A stretch of DNA of 64,000 nt from Pseudomonas alkylphenolica. GTDB taxonomy: Bacteria > Pseudomonadota > Gammaproteobacteria > Pseudomonadales > Pseudomonadaceae. The stretch is taken from contig NZ_QJRG01000049.1 of assembly GCF_004025535.1 (NCBI RefSeq), positions 197,517-261,516 of the forward strand, read 5' to 3'. Positions 16,099 to 25,209 of this stretch are shown one piece after another. Both the position numbers and the translations under genes were made by a program. A model generated the notes under the pieces. The model was not told where the DNA came from. It did no database searches and saw only the letters and a list, made by a program, of their open reading frames with translations. Within the stretch, counting starts at the first letter, position 1; each line of letters opens with the position of its first letter.

Positions 16099-19000
16099 TC
16101 AGACGAGCGGCTTTTGCTCTTCTTCCGGTTCCACGGCTTCAGCGCTTACTGCGGCAGTAGCTGCAGCGGCGGCCGCTGCTGCAGCTGCTTCGGCTTCACG
16201 CTTGCGACGACGCACTTCGCGCGGGTCGTTAGGCGCGCGACCGTTCGGCAGCATGACAGCCGGCGCTGGCTCTACAACCGGTTCGGCAACAGGGGCCTGT
16301 TCGACGACAGCCGGTGCAGGCTCGACCACTTCGGCGGCTTCGGCTTCAACGGCAGGTGCCTGAACGGCTTCCGGCTCGCGAGGTGCCTCAACGACTGGCT
16401 CGGCGATCACCACGGCTTCAGCGGGTGCTTCGACCGACGCTTCTGCTACGTGCTGAGGTGCCACTTCGGCAACCGGCTCGATGCTCGGCTCAACCACGGC
16501 TGCAGGTTCGACGACGGGCTGCTCGACGACAGGGGCGATTGCCACTTCTTCGACAGCTGCAGGCGCAGGGGATTCGACTGCAACAGCCTCGACCACGGTG
16601 GCTTCAGTTACTTCGGTCGCTGTCGGTGCTTCGACTACTTCAGCGGCCTGTGCAACAACGACTTCAGTCGCTTCCTGAGCGGCTACCGGGGCAGCCTCTT
16701 CAACGGCAGCGGTAGCGCGTTGAGCCTGAACGTTGGCTTGCGCTTCGGCTTCGGCGCTGATGTTGCTGGTCGCCACTGCAGCGGTAACGGCCAGGCCAGC
16801 AGCCAGTTCGGCGGTCGACGGCTCGGTGCCATCTTCTGCGCCGTCTTCAGAGCCCTCAACGATATCACCGTTGGCATCGCGCTGACGCTCGCGGCGGTTG
16901 CTGCGACGACGCTGGCCACGGGAACGGCGGCGTGGGCGTTCGCCTTCCGCACCTTCCTGGCTCTCGTCCTGCAGCAGTTCTTCGTTCGGCAGTTGCTCTT
17001 CAGCAACTTCAGCAGCGGCTTCGGCTGCCGGGCGAGGCTGACGCTCTTCGCGTGGAGGACGTGGCTGACGCTCTTCACGTGGGGCGCGTTCCTCACGCGG
17101 CGCACGCTCTTCGCGCGGAGCACGTTCTTCACGTGGTTGACGGTCTTCACGCGGTGCACGCTCTTCACGTGGGGCACGTTCTTCGCGTGGGGCACGCTCA
17201 GGACGCTCTTCACGCACGGCCGGGGTCGCGGCATCCAGTGGTTCGCGCAGTTCGCGCACCGGACGCTCTTCGCGGGTGGCGCGACGGTCTTCACGTGGTG
17301 CACGCGGCTGACGCTCTTCACGCGGCTGACGTGGCGCACGCTCTTCGCGGGCCTGGGTCTCTTCGCGGGCTTCGCGTGGCTGACGTTCTTCACGCGGGGC
17401 GCGCTCTTCGCGTGGCTTGCGCTCTTCATCGCGACGGCCATTGCGGTTGCGGCTTTGCTGACGACCGTTACGGCGCTCCTCGTTGCGCTGCGAACGCTCG
17501 GCGGCTGGCTTCTCGGCAACCACCGGGGCGGCTGCAGGTTCTTCCTTGCCGGCGAACAGGCTGACCAGCGACTTCACCAGGCCTTTGAACAGGCTTGGCT
17601 CAGGGGCGACGTGCACTGGGGCGGCTGGCTGCTCTGGCGCGCTCGGTACCGGGGCGTTGGCGCGAGCCGGTGCGGTCTTGACCGCGGCTTCCTGGCGAAC
17701 CAGGGTGCGGGTGGCAGCGGTCGGCTGGACCTCTTCGGTCTCGGCGGCAGCGATTTCGTAGCTGGACTGGCCGCTGAGGGCTTCCGGGCTGTCGTCGCGC
17801 AGGCGCTGGACTTCGAAGTGTGGGGTTTCCAGGTGGTCGTTCGGCAGAATGACGATACGGGCCCGGGTACGCAGTTCGATCTTGGTGATCGAGTTGCGCT
17901 TTTCGTTGAGCAGGAAGGCGGCCACCGGAATCGGCACCTGGGCGCGAACTTCGGCGGTGCGGTCCTTCAGGGCCTCTTCTTCGATCAGGCGCAGGATAGC
18001 CAGCGACAGGGACTCGACGTCACGGATGATGCCGGTGCCGCTGCAACGCGGGCAAACGATGCCGCTGCTTTCACCCAGAGAAGGGCGCAGGCGCTGACGG
18101 GACATTTCCAGCAGGCCGAAGCGCGAAATGCGGCCGACCTGTACGCGGGCACGGTCGGCTTCCAGGCACTCGCGCACCTTTTCTTCGACGGCGCGCTGGT
18201 TCTTGGCCGGGGTCATGTCGATGAAGTCGATGACGATCAGGCCGCCGATGTCGCGCAGACGCAGTTGGCGGGCGATTTCCTCAGCCGCTTCCAGGTTGGT
18301 CTGCAGGGCAGTTTCCTCGATGTCGCTGCCTTTGGTGGCGCGCGCCGAGTTGATGTCGATGGACACCAGGGCTTCAGTCGGGTCGATGACGATCGAGCCG
18401 CCGGACGGCAGGTCGACCACGCGCTGGAAGGCGGTTTCGATCTGGCTTTCGATCTGGAAGCGGTTGAACAGCGGGACGCTGTCTTCATACAGCTTGATCT
18501 TGCTGGCGTACTGCGGCATCACCTGGCGGATGAAAGTCAGGGCTTCTTCCTGGGCGTCGATGCTGTCGATCAGCACTTCGCCGATGTCCTGGCGCAGGTA
18601 GTCGCGGATCGCACGGATGATGACGTTGCTTTCCTGGTAGATCAGGAAAGGTGCGGCGCGGTCCTGGGAGGCTTCTTTGATCGCGGTCCAGAGTTGCAGC
18701 AGGTAATCCAGGTCCCACTGCATTTCTTCGCTGCTGCGGCCAAGGCCGGCAGTGCGTACGATCAGGCCCATGTCGGCAGGTGCAACCAAGCCGTTCAGGG
18801 CTTCACGCAGTTCGTTGCGCTCTTCGCCTTCGATACGGCGGGAGATGCCACCGGCACGCGGGTTGTTCGGCATCAGTACCAGGTAACGACCGGCCAGGCT
18901 GATGAAGGTGGTGAGGGCGGCGCCCTTGTTGCCACGCTCTTCTTTCTCGACCTGGACGATGACTTCCTGGCCTTCGCTGAGCACTTCCTTGATGTTCACC

Positions 19001-19254
19001 CGGCCTTCCGGGGACTTCTTGAAGTATTCGCGGGAAATTTCCTTCAGCGGCAGAAAGCCGTGACGTTCGGAGCCGAAGTCGACGAAGGCGGCTTCGAGGC
19101 TGGGTTCGATCCGGGTGATCCGGCCTTTGTAGATGTTGGCCTTCTTCTGCTCGCGCGCACCGGACTCGATGTCCAGGTCGTAGAGACGTTGGCCGTCTAC
19201 CAGAGCTACACGCAACTCTTCGGGTTGAGTCGCGTTAATCAGCATTCTTTTCAT
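16099..19254 (-). CDS. rne: Ribonuclease E
   Basis: The 1051-residue endoribonuclease organises the RNA degradosome and processes rRNA, tRNA and mRNA. The start MKRMLINATQPEELRVALVD matches the family; a frame extending to 19302 is not needed. The S1 domain is at about residues 35-120. The catalytic aspartates lie in SIDINSARATKG (near 303) and VIDFIDM (near 346), and the zinc link CPRCSGTG lies near 404. After about residue 530 comes the disordered scaffold: an Arg/Glu-rich repeat block (about 610-740, PREERAPREE units) that fits an RNA-binding region, a long Ala/Val/Glu/Pro stretch, and a conserved end motif NGRAPNDPREVRRRKRE. The leader is unusually long. Confidence 0.95.
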   Translation of the reverse strand: MKRMLINATQPEELRVALVDGQRLYDLDIESGAREQKKANIYKGRITRIEPSLEAAFVDFGSERHGFLPLKEISREYFKKSPEGRVNIKEVLSEGQEVIVQVEKEERGNKGAALTTFISLAGRYLVLMPNNPRAGGISRRIEGEERNELREALNGLVAPADMGLIVRTAGLGRSSEEMQWDLDYLLQLWTAIKEASQDRAAPFLIYQESNVIIRAIRDYLRQDIGEVLIDSIDAQEEALTFIRQVMPQYASKIKLYEDSVPLFNRFQIESQIETAFQRVVDLPSGGSIVIDPTEALVSIDINSARATKGSDIEETALQTNLEAAEEIARQLRLRDIGGLIVIDFIDMTPAKNQRAVEEKVRECLEADRARVQVGRISRFGLLEMSRQRLRPSLGESSGIVCPRCSGTGIIRDVESLSLAILRLIEEEALKDRTAEVRAQVPIPVAAFLLNEKRNSITKIELRTRARIVILPNDHLETPHFEVQRLRDDSPEALSGQSSYEIAAAETEEVQPTAATRTLVRQEAAVKTAPARANAPVPSAPEQPAAPVHVAPEPSLFKGLVKSLVSLFAGKEEPAAAPVVAEKPAAERSQRNEERRNGRQQSRNRNGRRDEERKPREERAPREERQPREAREETQAREERAPRQPREERQPRAPREDRRATREERPVRELREPLDAATPAVREERPERAPREERAPREERAPREDRQPREERAPREERAPREERAPREERQPRPPREERQPRPAAEAAAEVAEEQLPNEELLQDESQEGAEGERPRRRSRGQRRRSNRRERQRDANGDIVEGSEDGAEDGTEPSTAELAAGLAVTAAVATSNISAEAEAQANVQAQRATAAVEEAAPVAAQEATEVVVAQAAEVVEAPTATEVTEATVVEAVAVESPAPAAVEEVAIAPVVEQPVVEPAAVVEPSIEPVAEVAPQHVAEASVEAPAEAVVIAEPVVEAPREPEAVQAPAVEAEAAEVVEPAPAVVEQAPVAEPVVEPAPAVMLPNGRAPNDPREVRRRKREAEAAAAAAAAAATAAVSAEAVEPEEEQKPLV

Positions 19255-19938
19255 GTAATACCGTCGGTTTCCGGGCTGCCGGAAACGGCGTTCGGCACAC
19301 ACGACTTCTCACGGTCGGTGTCAGGTGCGCAAGGGGTGGCGGGCCACCCCCGTGTCCAGCGACATTCGAGCCAGACTGGTAACCCAGTACTGCCGAAGTC
19401 GCGACGACGCGTCCTGCTTGCTGTGGTGTCAAATGCACTCAGTCAGGAGGAGGAATCAGCCTTCGGCCGTGGACGCCCCAGGGGCATCTTGATCAAGACC
19501 GGGTCCGGTCGCCTGGCCAAAAGGCCTGTGGACTGGACGCAGTACTACACGGTCCGACGGTTGTGCATCTCCACCCTACACGTATCCCTGATAATTCGGG
19601 TGCTGCCGCGCGCTGAATCCGCAACGGGTTGCATTTATCGCCAGCTCCAATACGGGAGCCCGCGCCTTTTATGTCCAAGGCTGGTATTTCCGAAGCCTTC
19701 GCCTGACTGCGTGAAATTGACGGCACTGACAGAGTGGGCATCGAAAAAAAACGTGGGGGAGGGCAAAACACCGCTCTTGTAGTTTTTTATCGGTCTTCTC
19801 TGCACGGCGCTGGTGGCGATTCCAGGCATTTCTGTAAACTGGCAAAAGCCCCGTCGGACGGCCTCGCGTCCTCGAGATTTGCGTCGGTCAGGGCCGGCTA
19901 GAAGCCGTGATTCCGCTGGCCAGCCGCTTTTGGCGGCG
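19255..19938 (-). other. Long 5' leader of rne
   Basis: If transcription starts about 7 bases after the -10 box at 19945-19950, the rne message carries roughly 680 untranslated bases. No convincing gene occupies them. A long structured leader is expected for rne, which controls its own message in enterobacteria. Whether this leader does the same is inference. Confidence 0.55.
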
Positions 19939-19944
19939 TTCGCG

Positions 19945-19973
19945 ACTATAGCAGCAATCATTAAGTGCTTCAA
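19945..19973 (-). promoter_or_regulatory. Sigma70 promoter for rne
   Basis: On the minus strand TTGAAG (19968-19973) and TATAGT (19945-19950) are separated by exactly 17 bases. It points toward rne and overlaps the upstream region of rluC. Confidence 0.65.
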
Positions 19974-19986
19974 ATCCATAAAAAAT

Positions 19987-20001
19987 TGTTATGATTGGCA
20001 A
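19987..20001 (+). promoter_or_regulatory. Extended -10 promoter abutting rluC
   Basis: TG-T-TATGAT (19987-19995) is an extended -10 element. Transcription would start at or next to the A of the rluC ATG at 20002. No good -35 and no Shine-Dalgarno sequence are visible, so a leaderless message is possible. Confidence 0.4.
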
Positions 20002-20958
20002 ATGACGACTAATGCCCCTCCGACCTCCGGCGTCCAGCTGATCGAGGTCGCGCCGGAACTTGCCGGCCAACGAATCGATAATTTCCTCATCACTGCACTC
20101 AAGGGTGTTCCCAAGACCTTGATTTACCGGATTTTGCGCAAAGGCGAAGTGCGGGTGAACAAGGGGCGGATCAAGCCCGAGTACAAGTTGCAGGCCGGTG
20201 ACATCGTGCGCGTGCCGCCCGTTCGTCTGCCGGAGCGCGATGAGCCTGTGCCTGTGGCCCAGGGTTTGCTTCAGCGTCTTGAGGCCGCCATTGTCTACGA
20301 AGACAAAGCCTTGATCGTGCTGAATAAACCAGCCGGTATTGCTGTGCACGGCGGCAGCGGCCTGAATTTCGGCGTGATCGAAGCCTTTCGTCAGATGCGT
20401 CCGGATGCCAAGGAGCTGGAGCTGGTCCATCGCCTGGACCGGGACACCTCCGGGCTGCTGATGATCGCCAAAAAGCGCAGCATGCTGCGCCACCTGCACG
20501 CCGCCTTGCGCGGTGATGGTGTCGACAAACGCTACATGGCGCTGGTGCGTGGCCACTGGGCGACCGCCAAGAAGCAGGTCAATGCGCCGTTGCTCAAGAG
20601 CAACCTGCGTTCCGGCGAGCGTATGGTCGAAGTCAACGATGAGGGCAAGGAAGCGCTGACAATCTTCCGTGTGCTGCGCCGCTTTGGCGAGTTCGCCACC
20701 ATCGTCGAGGCGCGCCCGATCACTGGTCGTACCCACCAGATTCGCGTGCATGCCTTGCATGCCGGGCACTGCATCGCTGGTGACAGCAAGTACGGCGATG
20801 AGGATTTCACCCGTGAGATTCGCGACCTGGGTGGCAAGCGGTTGTTTCTGCATGCTTATGCCCTGACCGTGCCGCTGCCGGACGGCGGTGAGCTCAAGCT
20901 CGAAGCGCCTGTGGATGAGATGTGGGCTAAAACCGTGGAGCGCTTGAGTGCGTCGTGA
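20002..20958 (+). CDS. rluC: 23S rRNA pseudouridine synthase RluC
   Basis: The 318-residue enzyme makes pseudouridines at 955, 2504 and 2580 (E. coli numbering) of 23S rRNA. An N-terminal S4-like RNA-binding domain (QRIDNFLITALKGVPKTLIY to about residue 75) precedes the RluA-type catalytic core. The core has the invariant Asp in HRLDRDTSG (near residue 144) and the motif PITGRTHQIRVH. I chose ATG 20002; the frame runs further upstream but without family similarity. The pairing with divergent rne is conserved in Pseudomonas. Confidence 0.93.
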   Translation: MTTNAPPTSGVQLIEVAPELAGQRIDNFLITALKGVPKTLIYRILRKGEVRVNKGRIKPEYKLQAGDIVRVPPVRLPERDEPVPVAQGLLQRLEAAIVYEDKALIVLNKPAGIAVHGGSGLNFGVIEAFRQMRPDAKELELVHRLDRDTSGLLMIAKKRSMLRHLHAALRGDGVDKRYMALVRGHWATAKKQVNAPLLKSNLRSGERMVEVNDEGKEALTIFRVLRRFGEFATIVEARPITGRTHQIRVHALHAGHCIAGDSKYGDEDFTREIRDLGGKRLFLHAYALTVPLPDGGELKLEAPVDEMWAKTVERLSAS

Positions 20959-21619
20959 TTACGATCTGCTGATTTTCGATTGGGACGGCACCCTGGCCGA
21001 TTCCATCGGGCGCATTGTCGAAGCCATGCGCCTGGCAGCCGGGCGTGCCGGTCATGCCACCTGCGACGATGAGGCGGTCAAGGGCATAATCGGCCTGGCA
21101 TTGTCCGAGGCCATCGCCACGCTGTACCCGCATCTGGATGCAGAGCAGGTGGCGGTGTTCCGTCAGCACTATGCTGATGTGTACATGGCGCTGGATGAGC
21201 AGCCGTCGCCGTTGTTCGACAGCGTGGTGGAGTCGCTTGAGGCGTTTCGTGCCCAGGGCTATCGCCTGGCAGTGGCCACCGGCAAGGCGCGCCGCGGGCT
21301 GGATCGGGTGCTGCGGGCCAATGGCTGGGAGGATTTTTTTGATATCACCCGTGCTGCGGACGAGAGCCGTGGCAAGCCGCATCCGCAGATGCTTGAGGAA
21401 ATCCTTGCGCATTGCCAGGTAGCGCCTGAGCGTGCGTTGATGGTGGGTGACTCGTCGTTCGATCTGGTGATGGCCAACAATGCAGGTATGCACTCGGTCG
21501 CTGTCGGTTACGGGGCGATGTCGCTGCAAGCGTTGAGCGCATTCGGACCGCAGGTCTGTATCGAGCATTTTTCACATTTGCAGGTGTGGCTGAATCGCTC
21601 GCCTGTGATTCCAGGGTAG
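20948..21619 (+). CDS. HAD-superfamily hydrolase, phosphoglycolate-phosphatase-like
   Basis: The 223-residue phosphatase has the HAD nucleophile motif DWDGTLADS (near residue 10), the second-motif region ATGKARRGL, and the third and fourth motifs with MVGDSSFDL. The cap insert is helical, as in subfamily IA. Substrate is unknown; annotation as phosphoglycolate phosphatase would be by similarity only. GTG 20948 lies inside rluC, an 11-base overlap that suggests coupling. It corresponds to PA2974. Confidence 0.88.
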   Translation: MRRDYDLLIFDWDGTLADSIGRIVEAMRLAAGRAGHATCDDEAVKGIIGLALSEAIATLYPHLDAEQVAVFRQHYADVYMALDEQPSPLFDSVVESLEAFRAQGYRLAVATGKARRGLDRVLRANGWEDFFDITRAADESRGKPHPQMLEEILAHCQVAPERALMVGDSSFDLVMANNAGMHSVAVGYGAMSLQALSAFGPQVCIEHFSHLQVWLNRSPVIPG

Positions 21620-21625
21620 GTGAGC

Positions 21626-22618
21626 ATGGCTGACGAGTGGAAGGCGCCCGGCGCCGACGAAAATGAAGGCAACGAAGAGCGCAAAAGCTGGAAGTTGCTG
21701 GAAAAGACCTTGCTGGCGGGGGTGCAGGAGCAGCGTCGTGCGCGGCGTTGGGGGATTTTCTTCAAGCTGCTGACCTTTGCGTACCTGTTTGGCATTCTGG
21801 CGCTGTTCAGCCCGTTGATGAGCATGGACAAGGCGGCGTCTCGCAGCGTCAGTCACACCGCGGTGGTCGAGGTGCGCGGAATGATTGCCGATCAGGAGCC
21901 GGCCAGTGCCGACAACATCATCAGTGGCTTGCGCGACGCTTTCAAAGACTCGAAAACCAAGGCAGTCATCCTGCGCATCAACAGCCCGGGGGGCAGTCCG
22001 GTACAGTCGGGTTACATCTACGATGAAATTCGTCGCCTGCGCGCGGAATATCCGGCCATCAAGCTGTATGCCGTGATCAGCGATCTCGGTGCCTCCGGCG
22101 CCTATTACATCGCCAGTGCTGCCGACCAGATCTATGCCGACAAGGCGAGCCTGGTCGGCTCTATCGGCGTGACCGCGGCCGGTTATGGCTTTGTCGGTAC
22201 CATGGAGAAGCTGGGGGTCGAACGTCGCACCTATACGGCGGGCGAGCACAAGGCGTTCCTGGACCCGTTCCAGCCGCAAAAGCCTGAAGAGACTGCGTTC
22301 TGGCAGGGCGTGCTGGAGACCACGCACAAGCAGTTCATCGCCAGCGTCAAGCAGGGGCGTGGTGATCGCCTCAAGGACAAAGAGCACCCTGAGCTGTTCA
22401 GTGGCTTGATCTGGTCGGGCGAGCAGGCAATGGCGCTGGGTCTGGTGGATGGCCTGGGTAGTGCAGGCTACGTGGCACGTGAGGTGGTGGGTGAGAAGGA
22501 GCTGGTGGACTTTACCGTAGAAGAGTCGCCGTTCGATCGCTTCTCCAAGCGCCTGGGCACCAGCATTGCCGAGCGCATGGCGATGTGGATGGGCTTTCAG
22601 GGGCCATCGCTGCGCTGA
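21626..22618 (+). CDS. sppA: Signal peptide peptidase SppA-type S49 peptidase
   Basis: The 330-residue membrane-anchored serine protease digests cleaved signal peptides. One membrane span lies near residues 45-65 (FFKLLTFAYLFGILALF). The catalytic pair is Ser in LGASGAYYIAS and Lys in AGEHKAFLDPF, as in the short Bacillus-type SppA. ATG 21626 is spaced well behind AGG; GTG 21620 is the alternative. It follows the HAD gene closely and ends at a bidirectional terminator. Confidence 0.92.
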   Translation: MADEWKAPGADENEGNEERKSWKLLEKTLLAGVQEQRRARRWGIFFKLLTFAYLFGILALFSPLMSMDKAASRSVSHTAVVEVRGMIADQEPASADNIISGLRDAFKDSKTKAVILRINSPGGSPVQSGYIYDEIRRLRAEYPAIKLYAVISDLGASGAYYIASAADQIYADKASLVGSIGVTAAGYGFVGTMEKLGVERRTYTAGEHKAFLDPFQPQKPEETAFWQGVLETTHKQFIASVKQGRGDRLKDKEHPELFSGLIWSGEQAMALGLVDGLGSAGYVAREVVGEKELVDFTVEESPFDRFSKRLGTSIAERMAMWMGFQGPSLR

Positions 22619-22632
22619 GTGCTCTGCCAGCT

Positions 22633-22663
22633 AAAAAACCGGCCCGTCGAGGCCGGTTTTTTT
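22633..22663. terminator. Bidirectional terminator between sppA and maf
   Basis: Perfect stem AAAAAACCGGCC/GGCCGGTTTTTT (22633-22644 with 22651-22662) around CGTCGA. It serves the converging sppA and maf genes. Confidence 0.9.
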
Positions 22664-22668
22664 ATGGG

Positions 22669-23247
22669 TCAGGGCAGGTCAACGCCTTCGGCCAGCAACA
22701 TGTCGATCAGGCGGATCAGCGGCAGGCCGATCAGGCTGGTGGCGTCTGCGCCATGGGTGCTTTGGAACAGGCTGACGCCAAGGCCTTCGGCTTTGAAGCT
22801 GCCGGCGCAATCGTAAGGCGTTTCAGCGCGCAGGTAGCGCTGGATGCGCGCCAGGTCCAGTTCGCGCATGTTCACCGTGAAAGGGACGCAATCGACCTGG
22901 CAATGGCCGGTCTGGCTGTTGAGCAGGGCAACGCCGGTTAGAAAGGTGACGTGATTGCCGCTGGCGGCCAGCAATTGCTCGCAGGCGCGTTCAAAGGTAT
23001 GTGGCTTGCCGAGGATTTGCTCGCCCAGCACGGCCACCTGGTCGGAGCCGATGATCAGGTGCGCGGGGTGACTGCTCGCCAGTGCCTGGGCTTTTTCGCG
23101 GGCGAGGCGTTTGACCAGGTCAAGGGCGGGCTCTTCGGGCAGGCGCTGTTCGTCGATATCGGGGGAGGCCCAGCTGAAAGGAAGGCGCAAGCGTTCAAGC
23201 AATTCGCGCCGGTAAGGCGAGCTGGAAGCCAGTAATAAAGGCAGCAT
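22669..23247 (-). CDS. maf: Maf family nucleotide pyrophosphatase (YceF type)
   Basis: The 192-residue enzyme hydrolyses non-canonical or modified NTPs such as m7GTP, releasing pyrophosphate. The Maf hallmarks are SSSPYRRELLERLRLPF at the start, IIGSDQVAVLGEQILGKP with the conserved Asp (near residue 69), and YDCAGSFKAEGLGVSLF. It is transcribed away from yceD-rpmF, which it faces in many gamma-proteobacteria. Confidence 0.92.
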   Translation of the reverse strand: MLPLLLASSSPYRRELLERLRLPFSWASPDIDEQRLPEEPALDLVKRLAREKAQALASSHPAHLIIGSDQVAVLGEQILGKPHTFERACEQLLAASGNHVTFLTGVALLNSQTGHCQVDCVPFTVNMRELDLARIQRYLRAETPYDCAGSFKAEGLGVSLFQSTHGADATSLIGLPLIRLIDMLLAEGVDLP

Positions 23248-23304
23248 GATAAACTCCTGGGCAGGTGAAACGATTCTAACATGCTGAACGGAGCCGAATT
23301 TCCT

Positions 23305-23333
23305 TTGACAGGGGCGGGGGTCATCCCTAGAAT
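23305..23333 (+). promoter_or_regulatory. Strong sigma70 promoter of the yceD-rpmF-plsX cluster
   Basis: TTGACA (23305-23310) and TAGAAT (23328-23333) are separated by 17 bases. The expected start of transcription, 23339-23341, is only 2-4 bases before the yceD ATG at 23343, and no Shine-Dalgarno sequence is present. Confidence 0.75.
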
Positions 23334-23342
23334 GCTGCGCCT

Positions 23343-23870
23343 ATGTTGAATGACCCGATTCCACCTCACGTTGACCCGCGCAAATTGGCCGATCGTGGTG
23401 TTTCTCTCGAAGGAACGCTGCAGCTCGCCGATTTGGAGAGACTCTGCGACCCGCTTTCCGATACTGTCGGTACGGTGCAGGCTAAATTCGATTTTGAGCG
23501 AGACGAGCAGAAGGCTGTGGTTATCCACACCGACCTGAGCGTCGAGGTCAAGATGGTTTGCCAGCGTTGTCTTGAGCTGGTCACCCTGCCGATCCACAGC
23601 GAATGTACGTACGCTGTGGTGAAGGAGGGTGCGAATACCCAGTCGTTGCCGAAAGGTTATGACGTGCTGGAACTGGGCGAAGATCCTTTGGATCTGCAGG
23701 CCTTGGTCGAGGAGGAGCTTTTGCTCGCCCTGCCCATCGTGCCTGCTCATCATCCGGAAGAATGCCAGCAGCCGGCGGGCGCCGATGAGCCCGAACCGAG
23801 CAAGGACGAGGTAACACGGTCCAACCCGTTCAGTGTATTGGCGCAGTTAAAGCGTGACCCAAACGTTTAG
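23343..23870 (+). CDS. yceD: YceD family protein (DUF177)
   Basis: The 175-residue protein is linked in E. coli to 23S rRNA accumulation. Features are the start MLNDPIPPHVDPRKLADRG, which aligns with E. coli YceD, a paired CQRC motif near residue 72, LGEDPLDLQALVEEELLLALP, and the conserved C-terminus NPFSVLAQLKRD. It is co-transcribed with rpmF, 13 bases downstream. The promoter nearly touches the start codon. Confidence 0.92.
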   Translation: MLNDPIPPHVDPRKLADRGVSLEGTLQLADLERLCDPLSDTVGTVQAKFDFERDEQKAVVIHTDLSVEVKMVCQRCLELVTLPIHSECTYAVVKEGANTQSLPKGYDVLELGEDPLDLQALVEEELLLALPIVPAHHPEECQQPAGADEPEPSKDEVTRSNPFSVLAQLKRDPNV

Positions 23871-23883
23871 GAGTTAATCAATT

Positions 23884-24066
23884 ATGGCTGTTCAGCAGAA
23901 CAAAAAATCCCGCTCTGCCCGTGACATGCGCCGTTCGCACGACGCCCTCTCGGAAAACGCTCTGTCCGTAGAGAAAACCACCGGTGAAGTACACCTGCGT
24001 CACCACGTATCGCCAGAAGGCGTATACCGTGGTCGTAAAGTGATCGACAAGGGCGCTGACGAGTAA
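23884..24066 (+). CDS. rpmF: 50S ribosomal protein L32
   Basis: The 60-residue ribosomal protein has [20 protein letters not shown], then [14 protein letters not shown] and YRGRKV. It has no cysteines, so it is the zinc-free form. AGGAG precedes the ATG. It lies between yceD and plsX, the conserved order. Confidence 0.97.
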
Positions 24067-24069
24067 TCC

Positions 24070-25080
24070 TTGTCCGCTCAGATCATCGCGATTGACGCAA
24101 TGGGCGGGGACTTCGGTCCCCGCAGCATTGTTCAGGCAAGTATTGCTTGCCTATCGGTTACGCCCTCGCTACACCTGACCCTCGTCGGTCAACCCTCCCT
24201 CCTTGAAGATCTCATCGCTGGCCAGTCGGCAGCGGATCGCGCGCGCCTGCAGATTGTTGCGGCAAGCGAAGTGATCGGCATGGACGAGCGGCCGTCCCAG
24301 GCGTTGCGCGGCAAGCCCGATTCGTCAATGCGCGTAGCGCTCGAATTATTGCGTGATGGCAAGGTTCAGGCCTGCGTGAGCGCTGGCAACACCGGGGCGC
24401 TGATGGCGCTGTCGCGCTATGTATTGAAAACCTTGCCCGGCATTGATCGCCCGGCAATGGTTGCAGCCATTCCCACTCAGGCTGGTTATTGCCAGTTGCT
24501 TGACCTGGGGGCGAACGTCGACTGCAGTGCAGAAAACCTCTTCCAGTTTGCCGTGATGGGCTCGGTGGCGGCCCAGGCTCTGGGTATTTCCCGGCCGCGA
24601 GTGGCGCTGCTCAATGTCGGTACCGAAGACATCAAGGGCAACCAGCAGGTCAAGCTGGCTGCCAGCTTGCTGCAAAATGCGCGTGGCCTTAACTACATCG
24701 GTTTTGTCGAGGGCGATGGCCTGTATCGCGGCGAAGCGGATGTGGTGGTGTGCGACGGTTTTGTCGGCAACATCCTTCTCAAATCCAGCGAAGGGCTGGC
24801 GACCATGATCGGCGCGCGCATCGAGGCGCTGTTCAAGGGCGGCGTGGCGGCACGCCTGGCGGGTGCCATGGCCATGCCGCTGCTCAAGCGCCTGCAGGCA
24901 GATCTTGCGCCGGCACGGCATAACGGCGCGAGTTTCCTCGGCTTGCAGGGTATCGTCATCAAGAGCCATGGTTCTGCGGGTGTGCAGGGCTTTCAGAGCG
25001 CCATCCAGCGCGCCCTGATCGAAATCCAGGAGAACCTGCCGGAGCGTCTTCACGGTCGCCTGGAAGACTTGTTGCTTTAG
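24070..25080 (+). CDS. plsX: Phosphate acyltransferase PlsX
   Basis: The 336-residue peripheral membrane enzyme converts acyl-ACP to acyl-phosphate for phospholipid synthesis. Motifs include IDAMGGDFGP, ACVSAGNTGALMA and VCDGFVGNILLK. The start is TTG at 24070, only 3 bases after the rpmF stop; it matches the family N-terminus, and no ATG or GTG lies closer. This unusual start may limit its translation relative to L32. Confidence 0.93.
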   Translation: MSAQIIAIDAMGGDFGPRSIVQASIACLSVTPSLHLTLVGQPSLLEDLIAGQSAADRARLQIVAASEVIGMDERPSQALRGKPDSSMRVALELLRDGKVQACVSAGNTGALMALSRYVLKTLPGIDRPAMVAAIPTQAGYCQLLDLGANVDCSAENLFQFAVMGSVAAQALGISRPRVALLNVGTEDIKGNQQVKLAASLLQNARGLNYIGFVEGDGLYRGEADVVVCDGFVGNILLKSSEGLATMIGARIEALFKGGVAARLAGAMAMPLLKRLQADLAPARHNGASFLGLQGIVIKSHGSAGVQGFQSAIQRALIEIQENLPERLHGRLEDLLL

Positions 25081-25209
25081 GCATATCGGCGAGGAAGTGG
25101 TTAAATGTGACCGCTTGGTCCGCGTTATCATCCAAGTCTTCAGTTTCTTGCGCTCAGCCAGGTGCTGGGCGCTTCATTTCCGACGACAAGATCATTAGGG
25201 GCTTGTTCA

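Noticed and set aside
17040..17420. CRISPR-like tandem repeats
   Set aside because: The repeats are in-frame codons of the RNase E Arg-rich region, with no unique spacers or palindromic units, and no cas genes are near.
16087..19782. Open reading frame of about 1,230 codons on the strand opposite rne
   Set aside because: It mirrors the codon bias and repeats of rne, has no recognisable domain, and rne fits the family from end to end.
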